Notes under the pieces: model-generated
The model's database searches: none
Told to the model about the DNA's origin: nothing
What the model saw: only the letters and a program-made list of their open reading frames with translations
In this document: positions 45,837 to 58,900 of the stretch, piece by piece
Layout of the letters: the number at the start of each line of letters is the position of its first letter
How positions within the stretch are numbered: position 1 is the first letter of the stretch
Source of the DNA: Mesorhabditis belari
Taxonomy: Eukaryota; Nematoda; Chromadorea; Rhabditida; Rhabditidae
Assembly: GCA_958450365.1 (NCBI GenBank)
Contig: CAUEEP010000939.1
Location: forward strand, 186,001 to 250,000
DNA: 64,000 nt
Direction of reading: 5' to 3'
Made by a program: the position numbers and the translations under genes

Positions 45837-46804
45837 TCCCTAGAATGACGGTGCGGAGCGTCGCGTAGTCTAACTTTAAACGCATTTTTCTCACCACCCG
45901 TTTATGCTACAGTGTGCGCTTATGTATCAAATGAAAGCTGAGATTCAGGGCTATTTTTTGATACCAAACATTTTTAGAAATTATGAGCGCTTAGAAAAAA
46001 ATGATTTAGTCAAAAAATTTTTTGCGACTACGCGACTGTACCCCCGTACAGTCGCGGAGGGCGCTACTATTAGAGGTATTACGGTAGGGAACTCTTTCAA
46101 CTTATCACCGATTTTTGAAACCGCATCTAGCTACAAAGAAGAACTCCAAGAATCCTTCATGCCTTCAGAATTCAGTTCAGACGTTTTTTTAAAAAGTATT
46201 ATAGGTGAAATTCATCTTTTAAGACACTTTTTGAACCTCAAAAATGGCTTCGCAAAAAAGCAAAGAAAATTTGGATGGAAACGGAATCGAACCACTTGCA
46301 ACGAAACCGGAATAGCTTTGTAGGCCAGCTCACTATCCCCTAGGCTACCGTCGCTTTGTTTCCCTCGCCTCTTGGCGCCCTCTTAAAGGTCGCGGTTCGC
46401 CCAAAAATTTGCCGAAATTTTGCCATTTTTCTCAAAATTGTATATACAAAATTCTAAAATTCTAAAATTCTTAGATTTCTTAGATTCTTGGAGTTCTTCT
46501 TTGTAGCTAGATGCGGTTTCAAAAATCGGTGATAAGTTGAAAGAGTTTCCTACCGTAATACCTCTAATAGTAGCGCCCTCCGCGACTGTACGGGGGTACA
46601 GTCGCGTAGTCGCAAAAAATTTTTGACTAAATCATTTTTTTCTAAGCGCTCATAATTTCTAAAAATGCATGTTTGGTATCAAAAAATAGCCCTGAATCTC
46701 AGCTTTCATTTGATACATAAGCGCACACTGTAGCATAAATGGGTGGTGAGAAAAATGCGTTTAAAGTTAGACTACGCGACGCTCCGCACCGTCATTCTAG
46801 GCGC
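45837..46804. mobile_element. Large inverted repeat enclosing a tRNA-like unit
   Basis: Arms of about 320 bp (45837-46155 and 46485-46804) are almost identical in inverse orientation (CTAGAATGACGGTGCGGAGC; CTGTACCCCCGTACAGTCGC). The 330-bp loop contains, on the minus strand, a tRNA-like unit (46263-46345; GGTAGCCTAGGGGATAGTGA, GTGGTTCGATTCCG) related to 2577-2656. A 139-codon frame covering the left arm and loop is not a gene. Confidence 0.85.
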
Positions 46805-46936
46805 TAGTCAGTCAAAAGTACAATCAAATACAAAGCACATCAAAAAGCCAAAAAGCTCATTTCGAAAGGCTTGAAAAGCCAGCAAGAAAAGTGTAAATTA
46901 ATCTAAAACACAGTTTTCTATCAAAAATCAATCAAA

Positions 46937-49900
46937 CTATCTTGATTTTTCATTTTGCGCGTAAAAAGCGGTAATATTTAATGGGACAACATCATGATTT
47001 TTCTGCCCTAAACCGAAAAAGTGACCATCGAAGTTGATGGAGCGAGACATGACGAGGAAAAACGCTGTCAAAAGAACGATTGCACAGAAAAGCTGAAAAT
47101 TTAAGACTTTGTGGAAATCGTTTTAAAGAATTTAAAGAATTTAAAGGATTTAAAGGATTTAAAGGATTTAAAGAATCCGTGTCCTAAAAACGTCTCTCTT
47201 TTCTCTTTCTACCGTAATCCTATGTCTTTTTTTAAACTAATCTCTTTTCACTTTCTATTTCTTTTTATATCTTTCAATATCCCGCAAAGAATCCAACAAA
47301 AAAGTGAATAGATTTGATAGAAATTCGAGACAATTACGATAGATTACGGTTGATTACGATAGATTACAATAGATTACGGTTGATTACGGTAGTTTTGACA
47401 GAAAAAATTAACTAAAACCCCAACCTTACTCAAATTCGTCAATGTCGTATTTTTGTAGAAATCCAATTGCTTTTTCAGACGATCGTCACTGTCCGTTTCC
47501 GCGCCGCCAAATGCCAATCTGGAAACAGTTTAGTTAGAAACCAAACCGTTCAATTGCAACGAACACCTGGTCGGACTAGGGCCTGATCTGAGTTGACTTC
47601 AAGGGCCTGGGGAGACTAGGGCCTGATCTGACCTGACTTCAAGGGCCTGGGGAGACTAGGGCCTGATCTGAGTTGACTTCAAGGGCCTGGGGAGACTAGG
47701 GCCTGATCTGACCTGACTTCAAGGGCCTGGGGAGACTAGGGCCTGATCTGAGTTGACTTCAAGGGCCTGGGGAGACTAGGGCCTGATCTGACCTGACTTC
47801 AAGGGCCTGGGGAGACTAGGGCCTGATCTGAGTTGACTTCAAGGGCCTGGGGAGACTAGGGCCTGATCTGAGTTGACTTCAATGGCCTGGGCAGACAGGC
47901 CTGATAGGATCTCTGCTCACCTAGAAACCCTAGGGTTTAATTGAAACATCCTTAGACAAGAATTGCATTAAACATATTCTACTGCGATCTTTCTACGAGT
48001 AGAAAAGAAAGGAAAAGAAAGAAAGGAACAAACCGTCTCGTGGAGGATTGCTGATATTGCGATACACTGGGCATGGCTATCGACACCTGGAAAGAGATCG
48101 ATGTAGAGATTGATGGATTGAACCAACAATGGACCGATAGACCGTTCAATTTGCGAAGAACTTTTGAGACAAAATCATAAATACTGATCATAAATAAATA
48201 TTTGTTTTGACGTTTGTTTGTACTTGTTTGTTTATCTCCTGATGTACTTTTGAGTTCAAATCTGTGAACGTTTCTTTTGTTCTTCGTTTCTTTTGTGTTT
48301 CTTTTGTTTCTACTTCCATTTATAATCAAAAAATGCATCAATTCAACTATTTTTTTCATTAAAAAAGCCGATCGAAGGCAAAAATCAAGGAAAATAAAGT
48401 TTTATGTAGATTTTCATATGTTAACTTTCAAGATTAATGCAAATTGGCAAAGCAATTTGGTAAAGCAACCGGTAAAATGTTTAAATGATTAAACGAAACT
48501 TTTTTTTTACCTGTAGATTGTGTGGATGGTTGCTGTTGTCGTTGTGTCGACTCTCGTGGTCCTCTAGGGACTCCTCGCTTGACGAGCTCTGTGGGCGCGT
48601 TTCCCATTTGTGTGACACCAACGAAAACACCTGAAAAGATAAAAAACTTGATAAAGAATTCAACTTAATCGAGTATTTTGGCATATTTTTGGCTTTTTTC
48701 GGCTTTTTTCGGCTTTTTTCGGCATTTTCGGCATTTTTCGGCAATCAATTTCATAAAATAGAAGCTACTCTTGTCAACCGATGTATTCAAACATTTTTAA
48801 TCGTTCCCGATTTTTCTCTAGACTCTAAAGATTCGCTAGGCAGTTTTTCTAAAGATATTCAGCTATTCAATAGTCATTCTCAAGTTATTCATTCTAAAGA
48901 TATTCAGCTATTCAATAATGAATCATTCTAAAGATATTCAGCTATTCAATAAGCATACATTCTCAAGAGATTCAGCATCTAAAGATGAAAGAAAGGTACA
49001 TAAATTCCCTTAAATTTAGCAAGAACTAGTACTATAAACATTGCTCAACCTCATTGCCGGATTTAGCAATCATTCTAAGCAATCATTCTAAAGATAATCA
49101 GCTATTCAATCATTCTGAAGATATTCAGCTATTCAATACTGAATCATTCTAAAGATAATCAGCTATTCAGAATGAATGGTTCTAAAGATATTCAGCTATT
49201 CAAGGATGAACCATTCCAAAGTTATTTAGCTATTCAATCATTCTAAATATATTCAGCTATTCAAGAATGAATCATTCTAAAGATCTTCAGCTATTCAAGA
49301 ATGAATCATTCTAGAGATATTCAGCTATTCAAAAGCGAACCATTCTAAAGATATTCAGCTATTCAATAACCAATCATTCTAAAGATATTCAGCTATTCAA
49401 TCATTCTCAAGTTATTCAGCTATTCAATAGCGAACCATTCTAAAGATATTCAGCTATCCAAGAATGAATCATTCTAAAGCTATTCAGCTATTCACTTGAT
49501 CACTGAATATCGTTGTTTATCATTTTCTTTAGCACGCAATATCGTTATTTAACATTTTCTTTTGCAAAAATGATCGTTCAACTTTTTCTAAATCAACAAC
49601 GTTTACTTATCTCAAGAATTTCCGAGAAAATTTTGCACTTTGCAAATTTACATTTTTCAAAACCCACTTTTTTCACTGAGCTAATAAAATAGCGCAAACG
49701 GCGCTCGCGGATTTCCTTCGAGAAATCCATTTTTGAGATATCTATCTATAGAAAAATGTTATAATAAAGAAAAATCGAAAAAGAAATGATTTTTTTTAAA
49801 GCAAATTATCGCAAAAATAGATGAAAAGTTTCGGCTTTAAGCTTTTCAAACCAAAGCCAAGTGATCTCAGGTTCAAAATACAATAGATAGCTCAAAAAGT

Positions 49901-52900
49901 ATCAAGTGCTCAAGTCAAAAAGTATCAAGTGCTGGAGAATTGAAGCCCTTAATCTTGGCTTCATTTTTCTATTAAAAACTTTACAATTGGAGTTATGCAA
50001 CTCATTTTACAAGCTTTTGAATAAACTCTAGTCGACTTTTCTTTAGCAAAATGCTCTTTTTAATGAGCAAGTTTTGCTTATGAAATTTTATCAAAAGAGC
50101 TGAAGTTATTATTGTTATTAATCCGTTATTATTGTTTTTATTAACTACGGCCTTGCCACGAACTACGACCTTGCCAGGAGCTCCGGCCTTGCCACGATCT
50201 ACGGCCTTGCCACGAACTACGGCCTTGCCACGAACTACGACCTTACCAGGAGCTCCGGCCTTGCCAAGATCTACGGCCTTGCCACGAACTACGGCCTTGC
50301 CACGTTGAAACACGGTATCCCGTCAAATCTACCAAGTTAAGCAACGTTGGGCTCGGTTAGTCTCTGGTTCGAATCCAGCAGATGAGTCAGGGATATCTTC
50401 CCTAAGCCGAGTGCTGTAGGCGAGTTGTAGATGTAGGACACCCATATGGTGAACTGGTTGTCAAGATCGGTCCCCCTAGACCCCTTCCCCTCGGGATTGG
50501 GATAACCAGGGATGGGTAGACTTGTCTAAGGCTCAAGTTCATATAAAGCCGGTAGTTTTCTCCTCCTAAATCGTCTCTTCTACATCGTCCCATCCACAAA
50601 AACGATAGAATATTCCCTAGGTCTTAAGGTGTAACTTGTGCTTATGTGTGTGCAAAATCAATCACCGATAACCCCGATATACATTATTATTATTATTATT
50701 ATTATTTAATAGCATTAAATAGTATTTTTATATTAAATAAATAGTTGAAAATGGTCTCCTGACATTTTTTTATAATGAAAACCATTAAAAAGAGCATTTT
50801 GCTAAAGAAAAGTCGACTAGAGTTGATTCAAAAGCTTGTAAAATGAGCTGTATAACTCCAATTGTAAAGTTTTTAGTAGAAAAATGAAGCGAAGATTAAC
50901 GGCTTCAATTCTCTATATAAAATTGAGTAAACTAGAAAGCTTGCGTTTATAGATTCAAGCACAAAGTACACGAGAAGAAAGAACTAAATCGGAAGCTGAG
51001 TTCTTTGTGCTAAAAACGCACTCTGTCTGTAAACGCACTCTGTCTAGTGCAAGCAATTTGTGCTTTTATTGCAGTATTGCAAGAAAAATGAAGAATTCAG
51101 TGCACTAGAAAGCTTGCGTTTAAGCACAAAGTAAACAAAATAACAAAGCTACAGGATTTTAGCTAATAAAATCTACTAAATAAAAAGTAGAAGAGATTTT
51201 TGTCCGTCTGTGCCGCAAACTTTGGTCCGCTTGTCAGCGTCTATTGACAAAAAGGGGCGGGGCTTAGATTGCGTGGAAAACAATCTCTCCAGGACCTCTT
51301 CAGTAAAAAACAAGAGCCTTACTAAGCGTTGGTAATCAAATAATTTGTAAATAACTGACGCAAAAAGCTTCATTTCTTAACTAATACGAAAATTTGAGAG
51401 CAATGACGACTTTTCTCTTAAAGAAATAAGATTTAAAGGGAAAAAAGAGGCATATCGCGTGACTCTTTTCTTCAGAGATGAAATATAAAGTACGGAGAGA
51501 AATTTGCATATTTAATTGAATAAGAGAAAGATCAACCGACGAGTTTTAAGAAAAATTAAGAGATGAAAGGCGATTTGGATGGGAATTTGATGAATTTCCG
51601 GGTGAGTCACGAAAAATGGAAAGGAGAAGCTTGATACTTTGAATCACCATCAGATCCACAAATTCAAAATTGTCCGTTTAGCTTAGCCGCGATGTTCAGA
51701 GGTGTCAAAGAATGCATACGAAGCTAAAGATACTCAAAGTTTACTCAAAATATAACTTTACTTTGCGCAAAACACTAGAATAAAGATGTAAAAAGGGGAT
51801 TGAACTGAGATGCAAAAGATGGGAGACACTACCACTGTAGACACTACCACTACCAATGCACCATCTAGTTATTTCTTTGATGCGAAGGTAGCCCTTAGAC
51901 CTTAAAAAGTCTGACAGATCTGGTTGAAAGCTCTTGGAGTATCTCTGCTTACAAGGGAACCCCACCCAAGCCTAAGCCTAAGCCAAAGCCTAAGCCTAAG
52001 CCTAAGCCTGAGCTTAAGCCTAAGTCCAAGCCTAAGCCTAAGCCTAAACTGGCTGAGATCCAGAAAATCAGGGTTCAGCCCAAACCCAAATAGACTTAGT
52101 GCTAGGCGCTAGCCGCTAGCCTACGCACTAAGTCCAAGCCTAAGCCTGAGCTTAAGCCTGAGCCTAAGCCTAAGCCCCGATCAATTGAAACACGTTTTAG
52201 CCTATTTTGTAGAAGAGATTTACGACTTTCAAATAGTATATCAGGTTATATTCATCGATATCAGGTTTCTATCGTTGGAAATTTATGAAAATGTTGAAAT
52301 CCGCATTTCTTATGCATGTATCTAATATCTAGAGTACTGGACAATGAAATATCATATTTGAAAAACGATCGTCACTTTCGCGCGTCTGTAACTCCCTTGT
52401 TTTTACCGTATTTTTAAACTATTAATATTATACATTTTGTGAAAGCCCTTGAAAAGAGCTTTCACAAAATGTGCAACATTAATAGTTTAGAAATACGTAA
52501 AGAAAACGGAGTTACAGACGCGCGAAAGTGACGATCTTTTTTCAAATATGATATTTCGTTGTCCAGTAGTGTATCTATTCTATTTGAGTGTAGTAGAAAG
52601 GTAAAGTATACCTTTCTATAAGAATTAAGTAATTGATAATAGCTAGGAAAGCTTTTACTTTCAGCTAAATATCAATAATAAATACAATAATATCAATAAT
52701 ATCAATAATAATATCAATAATAATATCAATAATATCAATAATAATATCAATAATATCAATTGGAGTATCTCTGCTTACAAGGGAACCCCACCCAAGCCTA
52801 AGCCTTGATAATACAATAATATCAATAATTTTACCTTGCATGCGATCATGACCACCTTTCCGACCCTCCATCGCCCTCGCGGTGTGATAAGTGTACGACC

Positions 52901-55900
52901 ACGAACTAAAAATTGAAAAAATTGAAAAAATTGAAAAAATTAAAAAACTTTCCAAAAACTCTTAAAAGATCTATGGAATTTTAAGCAAATCAATAGAATT
53001 TTAAAGCTTTTAAGGCTTTCGCTTTCGAAAAAAAAGCTCTAAGAATCCCGGAAAGGCACATTGCATGACATGGAAAAAGAAAGAAATAGGAAAATTTTCT
53101 TAGGGGAAAAGTTGAGTCAAATTGAAATTGGCTCAATTTTAAGCGAAATCTTCAGCTTTTTAAGCCAAAATGCAGTATTTTGTATGCATTTTTGAGCACA
53201 GAATTCAATTTGACAATTTGCTAAAATAATAAAATAATAGCTGAGCGGAAATGTGGAGTGAAATGGAAATTGATAGGAAATTGAAGAAAGAAATTGAAGA
53301 AAGAAATTGATAATAGCTAGAAAGCTCTTACTTTAGCATAGCGTACTTCTATGTAGTGCGCGCTTTTTTTACTGTTAAAGTAAGCATTTTTACTATTTAA
53401 AACCTAGAGAAGATTGGTTTTTTTTCTAAAACGTGTCCCCTTTCTCTTTCTACCGTAATTCTGTACCTTTTTTATTCAATCTATCCATTTCTTGGTCTGA
53501 TTCTGTAAAAATTCAAAAAGAATATCAAAAAATCGAAAAAGTGAACGTAAAAAAGCTAAAAATTAAGTAAAAACCCTAATAAAACGGCCCCTTATAAGAG
53601 CGTCGCATAGTCAAAGTTTAACTCTCAAACAAACGCTTATAACTTGGCACTGGTACGTTTGTTTCTACGCGCTTAGATATCAAATTAAAGTAGAGAAAAT
53701 GGGTAATTTTTTGAGATATAACACATATTTTTAGCATTAACCAGCGCTTAGAACAAAATGATTAAAAAATGATGAAAAATTCGCGCTTTTTTGTCACTTT
53801 TTCCTTTTCCAGACGTTTCCGCGCCAAACGTCGGAAACTACCGTAACCCGACGCCATAAAAGGACCCCGCCACAAGAATTTTTCATTTTTTTTGCTTCAG
53901 GCTCTTTTTTGCCGATTTTCAATAATTTTTTTCTAAGCGCTGGTTAATGCTGAAAATATGTGTTATATCTCAAAAAATTACCCATTTTCTCTACTTTAAT
54001 TTGATACTAAAGGGTGTAGAAACAAACGTAAGACTGTCGAGTTATGAGTGTTTGTTTGAGAGTTAAACTTAGACTACGCGACTCTCTTATAAGCGGCCGT
54101 TCTATTAGAGTTTTCACGGTTTAAATCTTTGGGTAATTTTTTGAGATATAACACATATTTTTAGCATTAACTAGCGCTTAGAAAAAATGATTGAAAATTG
54201 GCAAAAAGGAGCCTGAAGCAAAAAAAAATGAAAAATTCTTGTGGCGGAGTCCTTTTATGGCGTCGGGTTACGGTAGTTTCCGACGTTTGGCGCGGAAACG
54301 TCTGGAAAAGAAAAAGTGACAAAAAAGCGCGAATTTTTCATCATTTTTCAATCATTTTTTCTAAGCGCTGGTTAATGCTAAAAATATGTGTTATATCTCA
54401 AAAAATTACCGATTTTCTCTACTTTAATTTGATACTAAATCACGCAGAAACAAACGTACTAGTGCCGAGATATGAGCGTTTGTTTGAAAGTAAACAGAAC
54501 GTGCCATTTTGAAATGATTTTGAAAGTACACGACACTCCTATAGGAGGCCGTTCTATTAGAGTTTTTATGGTAGATTGGATAAAAATAAAGACAAGATTA
54601 CGGTAACCAAGAAAGAAGACAAGAAAGAAAACAGAAAACTTTTGAGTCTAGCGAGCTTGGGTAATCAAAAATCAGAAAAATCTTCAAAAATCATTAGTGA
54701 TTCCTCAATTCTCTCAAAAGCTCACATCATTTCCAAATTGAGAACTTATTTTGGAAAAAAACTTCCGCAAAGCGGTGATGAATTCTGAGATGGAAGTGAA
54801 AAAGGGAAAATTCAGAGAGTTTGAAAAATCAAATTGGGATTTTTTGAGTAGAGATTTTGCTTTTTTAGTCTACTATCCGGGTTTTTTGCAATCTTTTATA
54901 GAAAGCTACCATTAAAAAAAGTCAATCCCTCTCACTATTTGCTAAAATGCAGTGGTTAGGAAATTCGATTTTTAAGTGAACGATTGTAGGATTGCTTAAA
55001 AATTTCGTATTAAAATTTTTAAAATAAGGAAAATTTAAGGAAAAATGTGACAAAAACTCTGTTCAAAATCAAAATTTGTTTTTAAAAATTAAAAGTAAAA
55101 AGTTTGTCAGCTAAAGGATTCGAATTCATGCCAAAAGACTTTTTCGGACAGTAATCCACTAGACATGGTTCAGATCGGGTTTTATCGGATCCGATCCGCC
55201 CGACCGATTGGGGTAGCCCGATCCGATCCGTCCAACCGATCTGGCTAGCCCGATCCGATCCGTCCAACCGATCTGGCTAGCTCGATCCAATCCGTCCGAC
55301 CGATCGGGCTAGCCCGATCCGATCCAATCCGTCCGACCGACCAGGCTAGCACGATCCGCTCCATCCGACCTAGACTCTAGACATCTCTAGACATCTCTAG
55401 ACATCTCTAGACATCTCTAGACTAGAGAAATGATCTTTAGACAAAGTTATGTCCGCTTAAAGCCTGATTACCTCATTTATCAACCTCAGTAAAGCTAAAA
55501 TTTCTAAAACTAAGACTTTACTTTACTGAAACAGTGCTTTTAGAAGTGATTTTTTCAAATTTTTGGTTAAATCCTTAAATTTTCCAAACAAATAAAGGCA
55601 ATGAATTGTGTTTTTTCAAAAAAAAAATCGAGATAAAAGGCGAGATGTGCGTGGAAATGGCAAATTGGTGTGACAAATTACGAGAATCGGATGGGAAAAG
55701 GGAAAAAGAATGAAAGAATTGAAAGAAAAGGATGAAAAAAGGAATTCTAAAGTGAAAAAAACCTTTCCCAAGTCTTTTTTTTCTTTTTACTCACTTGAAA
55801 TTCTGTGTGAACATTGGAAAACATTGGAAAACATTGGAAAAATTGCCTTTTTTCTTTTTTTAAACACAATTAGTCAAATTGGAGAAGATGTGGGAGAGAA

Positions 55901-58900
55901 TTTTAAAGAAATGAAATAAGAAATGAAATAAGAAATGACATTATTTTGTTAGAATTTAAGGTATATATGTCGTAGCCGTTTACGAAATTCAGCCGCTAAC
56001 GAATGAGGGTATTTCCGGGCACCCAATCAAAAAGTCACCCACATAAAAAATGTTCATAATGCATATATTTTATAATAAATTTTTGAAATTAACTCATTTG
56101 GTTCAGTAGAAAATTTTTTTTGAGCCCCCAAAGTTTAGGTTCAAAAATGCCCTAAAATGGCTATAAAAAATTTTCTACTCAGCCAAAAAACTTGCCTAAT
56201 AGCTCATTTTGTAGCCAATTTGATGTAATTTCTTAAAGTAAAGCCATCTAAAACAATTTTTCATTGAAAGTAGGAGAAAGAGGGCGAGGAACAAATTCAG
56301 GGCAATTCTCAAATGTGAAAACAGCGACCGAGTTCAACTGTAGTCGTTCCTCGCCCTCTTTCTCCTAGCTTTGAAAAACAAATGTTCAATGTAGCTTTAC
56401 TTTAAGAATCTACATCAAATTGGCTACAAAATGAGCTATTAGGCAAGTTTTTTGGCTGAGTAGAAAAATTTTTATAGCCATTTTTGAACCTAAACTTTGG
56501 GGGCTCAAAAAAAATTTTCTACTGAACCAAATGAGCTAATTTCAAAAATTTATTATAAAATATATGTATTATGAACATTTTTTATGTGGGTGACTTTTTG
56601 ATTGGATGCCCGGAAATACCCTCATTCGTTAGCGGCTGAATTTCGTAAACGGCTACGACATATATGTATATGCTTTATTCAGTTGAATAGCGACAAAACA
56701 AAATCACAATAATTACCCGGGACACCACCCAAAACCCACCCAAAAGATAAATAGATACCTCAAGAAAGAATCACAGAGCAGTCAAATCAATTGCCGAAAT
56801 TGCGGCTTTAAATCTAGCCAAGGTGGAAATATCACGAACATGAGGGGGTAAAATGCTCCAGAATTTAATAACTCGATTAAAAAAGAAACTGTGGAGGCTT
56901 TTAGAGGAAACGGAAGGTTGGCGTATGAGAAAAGGCCTCTTTCTGGCCTCCTTCTGGCCTCCAGAAGCCCCGTAGAGAGCCGAATTCAAAGAGACCAGAA
57001 AAAAGGGGGTCGGGATGAATGCCTTTAACAATTTTAAAGCATTCCACTACGGTTTCAATTCGGTTCTTTTTTGTGATCCAATACGGTTCCAATACGGTTC
57101 CAATACGGTTTCAATACGGTTCCAATACGGTTCCAATACGGTCCCTTTTTAGTTCCAATACGGTTCCAATACGGTTTCAATACGGTTCCAATACCGTCCC
57201 TTTTTAGTTCCAATACGGTTCCAATACGGCTCTTTTTTTGATCCAATCGATGATAAGGCGGCGTTGGTGTAACATTTCAAGACCAAAGAGTTGCAATCTA
57301 TCAGAATAAGTAAAGGAGGAGAATTTGTCAAAATTAATTTTATAAAGAGCAATTCTGGTGAAGTGCCTTTGAACACGTTCTATTTTTTGAATAAGATTTA
57401 ATAGGGAAGGAGACCAAACCAAAGAATTGGTAACCAAAGAAGCGTATTCAAGAATTGGGCGGACATTAGCACTTATGGAGGCCTTATTACACATGGATTC
57501 AATGTGAAAACGGAAACGAAGAGGAGGACTAATAAGGAAGGTAGGTGAACTTTTTGAGTCAAAAATATTCTAAAGAAGAATAAATTCAAAGAATTGAATT
57601 GAAAAGAAGAAGAAAAAAGAGAAAAAGAAGAAGAAAAAGAGAAAAAAGAAAAGGAAATTAGCCATTTTTTAACTGAATGAAAGAAATTTTGCAAAATTTT
57701 GTCAATTTTCAAATTACTTAAATAGTAATCTTCCTAATGCAATTTTTCTAATGCAATTTTTTCTCGAAAAAAAATCAGAGCTGAATCCATCGAGAATTGA
57801 AAGTAATTAGTGAACCATTGTGCTTTTTGAGATTTTTAGAAAAGAATTTCGAAGAGTCAAAGAAAGGTAAAGAAATGAACAAAGCCTTTTCTGTCAGATG
57901 CAGGTTTTTTTCGAGTTTAGGCCTACGTAATTTCGAGTTTAGGCCTACGCTTCGAATTTCCTCGTGAAAGCTTTCTCTGACTCAAATTTCATTGATGAGT
58001 CGAGTATTTTTAAGTTTAACAAAAATTACCGTAAAAACTCTAATAGCACGGCCGTTTCTGATAGAACAACCCTCTGGATTGGGTTGAAAAATAGAACGCT
58101 AGCTAGAATGGCCATCTCTATTAGAATGGCCATCATTAGAATGGTCATCATTAGAATGGCTATCTCTATTGGAATGGCTATCTCTACTAGAACAGCCATC
58201 TCTATTAGAATGGCCATCTCTATTAGAATGGCCATCTCTATTAGAATGACCATCTCTATTAGGACAGCCATCTCTACTAGAACAGCCATCTCTATTAGAA
58301 TGGCCATCATTAGAACAGCCATCTCTATTAGAAAAGCCCTCTCCAATTTCTTTTACGCAAAATATCTACTTAGCTACTTAGCTACGTCTTCTCGTTTGGG
58401 ACTCATTTCGCTGCCACATCAGCAAGAAGAAGAAGCTCAAGTCACTCAAGTTGGATACGGCTGTGGTACCCCGAGGAACGACAAAGTTCATTCAACTGGT
58501 TGACGTCTCCTGGAATCATCCATTCAAGGCTATTCCGTTACAAGAAATCCGTTACAAGAAATGGATGATAGACGGAGATCATGAGAAGACAAAAGCAGGA
58601 AATTTTGATAATGTTTTGATGAACCTTCGATTGATGTTTACCTACAATTGATGTTTACCAACAATAAGTCGTGGATGCCTGGAAAAGTCTTCCCGAAGAA
58701 ACTCATCGAAACGTCGTTTAAAACGTGCGTAAATGACGAATAATTTGGATGGGTCTGAGGACGATCAGATTTTTTTAACAAGGAAGGCTTCAACAATCTA
58801 GGCCAACAACCTAGTTGGCCTAATTCCAACTAGGTTGTTGAAGCTATCAAGCGCACGAACTGGTCAAATGTGCATTGAATTGCTCAAACAAATTCCCTAT

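Noticed and set aside
45904..46323. 139-codon plus-strand frame
   Set aside because: It covers one arm and the loop of a long inverted repeat; the other arm encodes its reverse complement.
57964..58503. 179-codon frame rich in RMAISI
   Set aside because: Generated by an 18-bp satellite joined out of frame to the pogo fragment; the true transposase frame is different.
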